This document shows, in pieces, positions 30,102 to 34,406 of a stretch of DNA of 34,406 nucleotides (positions within the stretch are counted from its first letter, which is position 1; each line of letters begins with the position of its first letter). Where the stretch lies: NCBI GenBank assembly GCA_028278205.1, contig JANQES010000126.1, positions 1 through 34,406 on the forward strand, written 5' to 3'. The translations under genes were made by a program, and so were the position numbers. The stretch comes from Rhodothermales bacterium (GTDB lineage Bacteria > Bacteroidota > Rhodothermia > Rhodothermales > Bin80). The notes beneath the pieces are model-generated. The model did no database searches. It worked only from the letters and a program-made list of their open reading frames with translations, and had not been told where the DNA came from.

Positions 30102-31937
30102 CTACTCCACCGTCACACTCTTCGCCAGATTGCGGGGTTGATCGACGTGGCAGCCGCGCATGACGGCGATGTGGTAGGATAGGAGTTGCAGCGGAATCAC
30201 GCTCAAGAGCGGCGAGAGGAACGCCGCCGTCGTCGGGATGCGGATGACGTATTCGCAGAGATCGTCGAGCGCGCCGTTACCTTCGTCGGTGAGGGCGATG
30301 ACCGAGCCCTGCCGCGCCGCCACCTCTTCGATGTTCGAGACGATCTTGTCGTAGGTGTTGTCTTTGAGCGCCAGCACCACCACCGGCATAAACTGGTCGA
30401 TCAGGGCGATGGGGCCGTGTTTCATCTCGGCGGCGGGGTAGCCCTCGGCGTGGATGTAGGAGATCTCTTTGAGCTTCAACGCGCCCTCTAACGCCACCGG
30501 AAAGTTGTACCCGCGTCCGAGGTAGAGAAAGTTGGAGGCGTACCGGTAGACCTGCGCCATCTGCCGGAGTTGATCGTCGAGGGTGAGCACCTGGCGCACC
30601 TGTTCGGGGATGGCGGCGAGCGCCCGCAGGGCTTCGCGGTGCTCGGCGTCGCTGAGCGTGCGGCCTTCGGCCAGCTTGAGCGCGATCATCGCCAGAACCG
30701 TCACCTGCGCGGTGAACGCTTTGGTCGAAGCTACGCCGATTTCGGGGCCGGCGTGCAGATATACCCCGGCGTCGGTCTCGCGCGCTATCGTCGAACCGAC
30801 GGTGTTGACCACGCCGAGGACCAGCACGCCGCGCCGCCGGGCTTCGCGGACGGCGGCCAGCGTATCGGCGGTCTCGCCGCTTTGCGAGATCACCATCAAC
30901 ACATCGCCCTCGCCGATGATGGGGTTGCGATACCGGAACTCGCTGGCATACTCGACCTCGACCGGGATCCGGGCCAGTTCTTCGATCATGTATTCGCCCA
31001 CGAGCGCGGCGTGCCACGAGGTGCCGCAGGCCGCAATAATAATCCGCCGCGCCGTGCGTAGCTGATCGAGCACTTCGATCAACCCGCCCAGCTTGATCGT
31101 GTCGTTTTCGACGGAAATGCGCCCGCGCATGCAGTCTTCGAGCGAGGTAGGCTGCTCCATGATCTCTTTGAGCATGAAGTGCTCATAGCCGCCTTTCTCA
31201 ATCTCGCCGAGGTCCCATTCGAGTTGATGAATTTCTTTGGTCAGCCGGACGTTGTCGGTGGTTTTGACTTCATAGCCGCCCCGCCGGACGACCACCATCT
31301 CGCCGTCGTTGAGGTAGACCACCTGCCGCGTGTGCTCGACCAGCGGCGCGGCGTCGGATCCGATGAAATATTCACCCTCGCCCACGCCCAGAATCAGCGG
31401 GCTGCCGTTGCGCGCAGCGATGAGCAGATCCGGGTCCTCCGCCGAGACGATAGCCAGGCCGTAGGTGCCGACGACCTGCGTCAGCGCCTGCCGCACGGCC
31501 TCCTCCAGCGGCAACCCCGTAGCCTTGCGTACGTCGTCGATCAGGTGAACGAGCGCCTCGGTGTCGGTCTGGCTGCGGAAGCGATAGCCTTTTTGCTGGA
31601 GGCGCTCGCGGAGGGCAGCGTAGTTTTCGATGATGCCGTTGTGGACGAGCGCGAAGTCGCCGGCGGCATTGAGGTGCGGGTGGGCATTGTCGTCGCTGGG
31701 GAAGCCGTGCGTGGCCCACCGCGTATGGCCGATGCCGAGCGTGCCCACGAGCGACGCCTCGCCGACGGCCTCGGCCAGCTCGCGCACCTTGCCTTTTTGC
31801 TTCCGCACCCTCAGCCCATCCTCGGCCACGATAGCCACACCCGCCGAGTCGTACCCCCGATATTCGAGCCGCTGAAGCCCGGCGATGAGAAGATCCTGCG
31901 CCTGCTGATACCCAATATACCCGACGATGCCGCACAT
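30102..31937 (-). CDS. glmS: Glutamine-fructose-6-phosphate aminotransferase (isomerizing)
   Basis: Makes glucosamine-6-phosphate from fructose-6-phosphate and glutamine, the first step towards UDP-GlcNAc for peptidoglycan. 611 residues, normal length. It starts MCGIVGYIG, so Cys2 is the N-terminal glutaminase nucleophile; GHTRWATHG and HNGIIENY complete that domain. Two SIS sugar-isomerase domains follow (AACGTSWHA, MVISQSGETADT, YLGRGYNFPVALEGALKLKEISYIHAEGY), and the C-terminus ends AKSVTVE, the expected sugar-channel tail. I looked for a glmS ribozyme in the upstream DNA and saw only the repeat array at 32008-32166. DAHP synthase lies upstream on the same strand but 290 nt away. Confidence 0.97.
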   Translation of the reverse strand: MCGIVGYIGYQQAQDLLIAGLQRLEYRGYDSAGVAIVAEDGLRVRKQKGKVRELAEAVGEASLVGTLGIGHTRWATHGFPSDDNAHPHLNAAGDFALVHNGIIENYAALRERLQQKGYRFRSQTDTEALVHLIDDVRKATGLPLEEAVRQALTQVVGTYGLAIVSAEDPDLLIAARNGSPLILGVGEGEYFIGSDAAPLVEHTRQVVYLNDGEMVVVRRGGYEVKTTDNVRLTKEIHQLEWDLGEIEKGGYEHFMLKEIMEQPTSLEDCMRGRISVENDTIKLGGLIEVLDQLRTARRIIIAACGTSWHAALVGEYMIEELARIPVEVEYASEFRYRNPIIGEGDVLMVISQSGETADTLAAVREARRRGVLVLGVVNTVGSTIARETDAGVYLHAGPEIGVASTKAFTAQVTVLAMIALKLAEGRTLSDAEHREALRALAAIPEQVRQVLTLDDQLRQMAQVYRYASNFLYLGRGYNFPVALEGALKLKEISYIHAEGYPAAEMKHGPIALIDQFMPVVVLALKDNTYDKIVSNIEEVAARQGSVIALTDEGNGALDDLCEYVIRIPTTAAFLSPLLSVIPLQLLSYHIAVMRGCHVDQPRNLAKSVTVE

Positions 31938-32007
31938 GGTTGGAGTTGCTTATGAGTTTGAAAATGAATCCTCTAAAACTGCGCCTTCGGCGGGGCTTTC
32001 ATGGTCA

Positions 32008-32166
32008 TTTGCTTCGCGTCATTGGCACCCTTCGGGTGCGTCAGGTGCGCCTTCGGCGCGTCATTTCTTGTCATTGGTCAACCTTGACAAGAAATGACGC
32101 GCCGAAGGCGCAATTGACGCGAGCGAAGCGAGCAACTGACAGCGAGACCAAGGCGAGCGTAATGAC
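32008..32166. repeat. TGAC-punctuated hairpin array, copy E
   Basis: The centre is a perfect 27-bp inverted repeat (32046-32072 and 32086-32112) with a 13-nt loop. Outward it continues as modules of about 20 nt (GACGCGCCGAAGGCGCAAT, TGACGCGAGCGAAGCGAGCA, CTGACAGCGAGACCAAGGCG), each starting near TGAC and most able to fold on itself. It shares modules and overall plan with 27729-27920. It lies between aroF and glmS; nothing else is seen in 31938-32227. Confidence 0.9.
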
Positions 32167-32227
32167 ACCATAAAAACGCCCCCACGTGATCCAACGTTAC
32201 GAAACCCCGCAAACGCCCGCCGCGAAG

Positions 32228-33259
32228 CTACGCCGGCTGCGGGTCCCTCACCGTCCGGCCTATCGCCTGGGCAATGACGCGGATTTGCTGCATCAGTTCG
32301 ACGAATTGATCGAAGAAAAGCGCCTGGGGGCCGTCGCTTTTGGCCGATGCAGGGTCGGGGTGTGTTTCTACCATCAGGCCGTCGGCGCCGGCAGCCACGG
32401 CGGCGCGGGCCATCGGGATGACCTTGCCCCGGATGCCGGTGCCGTGGCTCGGATCGGCAAAAATAGGCAGATGGCTCTTCTTTTTAACGACCGGCACCGC
32501 CGACAGATCGAGCGTGTTGCGCGTGTAGGTCTCGAAGGTGCGGATGCCGCGTTCGCAGAGCATCACGTGGGGGTTGCCCTGGCTCATCACATATTCCGCC
32601 GCCATCAGCCACTCCTCAATCGTGGCCGAAGCACCGCGTTTGAGGAAGACCGGCTTGTCGCTGCGGCCCAGTTCTTTGAGCAGGTCGAAATTTTGCATGT
32701 TGCGCGCGCCCACCTGAAATACGTCGGTGTACTGATGGATCAGATCGATCTTGCTGAGATCCATCACCTCGGTGATGACGCTGAGGTTGTGGTTGTCGGC
32801 AGCGGCGCGCAGGTAGCGCAGGCCTTCTTCGCCCAGGCCCTGAAACGAATAGGGCGACGTGCGCGGTTTGAAGGCGCCGCCGCGCAGAAACGTCGCGCCG
32901 TGCGCCGCCACGTGCGCCGCCGAAGCCTCCATCTGCTCCTCGCTCTCGACCGAACACGGCCCGGCAATCACGATCACTTCATTCCCGCCGACGGTCACGC
33001 CGTTGATGTCGATGAGGGTGTCTTCCTTCTTCCAGGAACGGCTGGCGAATTTATACGACTCGGTCACCCGGTGGACGTCGGCCACGCCGTCGATGACGCT
33101 GATGATGCGCGTGTCGAAGTCGGGCTTGACGCCGATGGCGCCGAGCACGGTCTGGTTGACGCCGCTGGACCGGTGGACGTCGAAGCCGTGGGCGTTGAGA
33201 TGCTCGATGACGGCTTCGATCTGGGCCTCCGAGGCCCCCTGCTCCATAATCACAACCAT
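32228..33259 (-). CDS. aroF: 3-deoxy-7-phosphoheptulonate (DAHP) synthase, type I-beta
   Basis: Condenses PEP and erythrose-4-phosphate to DAHP, the entry into aromatic amino acid synthesis. 343 residues. Residues 1-70 form a ferredoxin-like domain (MVVIMEQGASEAQIEAVIEHL...) like the regulatory domain of Thermotoga-type enzymes, where it mediates feedback inhibition. The barrel has AGPCSVES (99-106) with metal ligand C102, RGGAFKPRTSPYSFQG, FLKRGAS and FADPSHGTG. Although I use the common symbol aroF, this class is not orthologous in detail to E. coli AroF. No other shikimate genes are in the window. The start MVVIMEQ is the first ATG and fits the domain. Confidence 0.95.
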   Translation of the reverse strand: MVVIMEQGASEAQIEAVIEHLNAHGFDVHRSSGVNQTVLGAIGVKPDFDTRIISVIDGVADVHRVTESYKFASRSWKKEDTLIDINGVTVGGNEVIVIAGPCSVESEEQMEASAAHVAAHGATFLRGGAFKPRTSPYSFQGLGEEGLRYLRAAADNHNLSVITEVMDLSKIDLIHQYTDVFQVGARNMQNFDLLKELGRSDKPVFLKRGASATIEEWLMAAEYVMSQGNPHVMLCERGIRTFETYTRNTLDLSAVPVVKKKSHLPIFADPSHGTGIRGKVIPMARAAVAAGADGLMVETHPDPASAKSDGPQALFFDQFVELMQQIRVIAQAIGRTVRDPQPA

Positions 33260-33362
33260 TTTCTTTTTCTCTCGCTAGTGCTGGCGTAAGCGGATGGGCA
33301 AGATACGAACCCGGAGGCAAACCCATAGATCCGCACTTCGTTCTTCGAGAAAAAGAAAAAAG

Positions 33363-33677
33363 TTAATCGTACGGCTCCGTTTCGACAACGCCGCGCGCCT
33401 TGACGCGGCTCAGCAGGTTCAGCATGATGGCATCGATGGCAGCCTGCTCGGCCTCGCTTTCCTGTTCGATCTGAAGCAGGGCGGTATACTTCGACGCTTC
33501 CCATTCATGGATACGCACCCGGACGCCTGCGACGGGACGGCTGTTGAGGTAATCGCCATACCAATAGCTATCCCGCAGCGACCACGTCCACGGACCCGCG
33601 GCGTTCCAGGTCGCAAGCAGATCCTCGATCGGCGTGTCGCATAAAAACTCGTAGGCCCAGTACGCTTCGAGGCTCAT
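33363..33677 (-). CDS. Hypothetical protein, 104 residues
   Basis: A Trp- and Tyr-rich cytosolic protein: MSLEAYWAYEFLCDTP, WNAAGPWTWSLRDSYWYGDYLN, VRVRIHEW, YTALLQIE and a helical C-terminus ending RGVVETEPYD. There is no signal peptide or membrane helix. The alternating strand-helix pattern suggests a small alpha/beta domain. I have the impression of similar proteins in cyanobacteria and other phyla but cannot name a family. It starts 12 nt after the stop of the outer-membrane-like protein gene, so the two are probably co-transcribed. The role is unknown. Confidence 0.75.
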   Translation of the reverse strand: MSLEAYWAYEFLCDTPIEDLLATWNAAGPWTWSLRDSYWYGDYLNSRPVAGVRVRIHEWEASKYTALLQIEQESEAEQAAIDAIMLNLLSRVKARGVVETEPYD

Positions 33678-33689
33678 CTTTCCATTCGC

Positions 33690-34157
33690 CTATCGCTTGA
33701 TGCGGTAGCTCAGCCCTATCCCGGTATTGCCCCGGTACAAACGCTGCGTATTCAGCCCGATGCCAAGCGCAAAGTCTGCGAAGATCCTGAAGTCCTCGCT
33801 GGCAACGTAATCAAAGCCGAAGAGCGGCCCTAGAAAATGGGTATCGAGCCGGAAGTTGTGGGCATAGTTTGCGCCTACGCGAAACGAGAGATCCCTTTTA
33901 AGGCCCAGGCGCATCAAGGCGGTTGCCAGCCCATAGCTATGGCGGCCACGGCGATCCACGATGCCATTCTCCGTGTAGGCTGCCAGACCGAGTTCAAAGC
34001 GCGAAGTGGGCAGAATCTGAATCCCTACCTGAGGATACTGAGCCAGCTTAAAACCGATATCGATCTCTAGCGGCTGAGGCGATTGCGCCATCGCGGTGGA
34101 TGCCAGCCCGCCGATCAGGCAAAAAGCAAACAGGATTCTCCGAGCGGAATACGTCAT
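33690..34157 (-). CDS. Small outer-membrane beta-barrel-like protein
   Basis: 155 residues. The signal peptide 1-24 ends AMA before Gln25. The mature part alternates polar and hydrophobic residues in strands (LEIDIGFKLAQYPQVGIQI, RFELGLAAYTENG, LSFRVGANYAHNF, FRIFADFALGIGL, GNTGIGLSYRIK), the pattern of an eight-stranded barrel, and it closes with an aromatic strand near the C-terminus. No specific family is recognised. A strong Shine-Dalgarno AAAGGAG (34165-34171) lies 7 nt before the ATG. An intrinsic-terminator-like hairpin (34183-34205) ends only 11 nt upstream of that site. It precedes the 104-residue unknown on the same transcript. Confidence 0.82.
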   Translation of the reverse strand: MTYSARRILFAFCLIGGLASTAMAQSPQPLEIDIGFKLAQYPQVGIQILPTSRFELGLAAYTENGIVDRRGRHSYGLATALMRLGLKRDLSFRVGANYAHNFRLDTHFLGPLFGFDYVASEDFRIFADFALGIGLNTQRLYRGNTGIGLSYRIKR

Positions 34158-34182
34158 TATGCTACTCCTTTATTTGGGATAG

Positions 34183-34205
34183 AAAAAACCAACACGACGT
34201 GTTGG
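34183..34205 (-). terminator. Intrinsic terminator or attenuator just upstream of the barrel-protein Shine-Dalgarno
   Basis: On the minus strand CCAACAC-GTC-GTGTTGG is followed by six Ts. It ends 11 nt from the Shine-Dalgarno at 34165-34171. It may end the upstream transcript or act as an expression platform for the barrel gene. Confidence 0.6.
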
Positions 34206-34374
34206 CCCTCCATACTTCAGAGGAAGTAGCAAGTGGGCATACACCGATAGAAAAGTGACGAAGGCTTGTTTGCGTCAACATAATCAGAGCGCCTGACTTT
34301 GTAAAGCCATTAGACCTGTTGCGCGATAAAGCGTGACTTTCCATGGACCATACCGGTCCCAGGGTGTTCTTTGA

Positions 34375-34406
34375 CTAGATGCTCACCGCCAGCAGATCGA
34401 TCCCGG
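34375..34406 (-). CDS. Possible 3' end of a gene running off the window
   Basis: The last bases of the window read on the minus strand as GIDLLAVSI followed by TAG at 34377-34375. Codon use fits the local style. With only nine codons it could be chance. The terminator at 34183-34205 would lie 170 nt downstream. Confidence 0.25.
   Translation of the reverse strand, partial: GIDLLAVSI

Noticed and set aside
31940..32173. Small open frames with NDAPKAQLTRAKRATDSETKAS-like peptides in the two TGAC arrays
   Set aside because: They follow from the repeat modules, have no ribosome-binding site, and the peptides end where the repeat ends.
31938..32227. glmS ribozyme in the glmS leader
   Set aside because: The leader is occupied by the TGAC hairpin array; I could not see the ribozyme core, and these ribozymes are mainly found in Gram-positive bacteria.

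Overview
This is a GC-rich bacterial chromosome segment with short genes in small operons separated by unusually repeat-rich intergenic DNA. Gene content suggests a member of the FCB group, most likely Rhodothermota or a close relative. The clues are secreted lipoproteins, a DUF3667 zinc-ribbon membrane protein, a DUF1080 lipoprotein, an AidB/ACDH-11-type acyl-CoA dehydrogenase, a TonB-plug-like lipoprotein, and the rpsF-rpsR-rplI order. This assignment is inference from family knowledge; there is no rRNA or other taxonomic marker I could compare. I saw no tRNA, rRNA, CRISPR array, transposase or prophage gene.

Layout. 1-4222: a lipoprotein amidase (+), a small lipoprotein (-) and a MEST-like alpha/beta hydrolase (+), embedded in dispersed repeats. 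4223-9145: a divergent fatty-acid/acyl-CoA block. On the minus strand it has a dienoyl-CoA isomerase-like crotonase, an HSDL2-like SDR and a 100-residue unknown. On the plus strand it has a PaaG-like crotonase, a DUF3667 membrane protein and a FabG-like SDR. 9301-14549: a probably frameshifted helical protein, an AidB/ACDH-11-like acyl-CoA dehydrogenase, a methyltransferase (-), a pilin-like secreted protein, a DUF1080 lipoprotein and a small acidic protein. 14853-21607 (all -): a glyoxylate/glutamate block of malate synthase, isocitrate lyase, alanine-glyoxylate-type aminotransferase and NADP-type glutamate dehydrogenase. 22023-26080: a short unknown (+), a strictosidine-synthase/APMAP-like beta-propeller (-) and DsbD (-). 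26217-29847 (all -): a TonB-plug-like lipoprotein, SdpI-family protein, prfA, then rpsF-rpsR-rplI. 30102-34157 (all -): glmS, DAHP synthase, an unknown and a small outer-membrane beta-barrel-like protein.

How the genes fit together. Beta-oxidation enzymes generate acetyl-CoA. The glyoxylate-shunt enzymes use acetyl-CoA to make malate, and the aminotransferase can drain glyoxylate to glycine, with glutamate dehydrogenase linking to ammonium. The right half is housekeeping: translation, periplasmic disulfide chemistry, cell-wall amino sugar and aromatic amino acid synthesis.

The most unusual material is between the genes. (i) Many loci carry inverted repeats whose arms are built from near-tandem 7-12 nt words, a different word at each locus. 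(ii) A palindromic, MITE-like element with a GCCCCGTAGGGGC core is present in three copies. (iii) Two arrays consist of ~20-nt hairpin modules punctuated by TGAC. (iv) Perfect hairpins with 4-nt loops begin exactly at, or 2 nt after, the stop codons of aceA, rpsR and gdhA.
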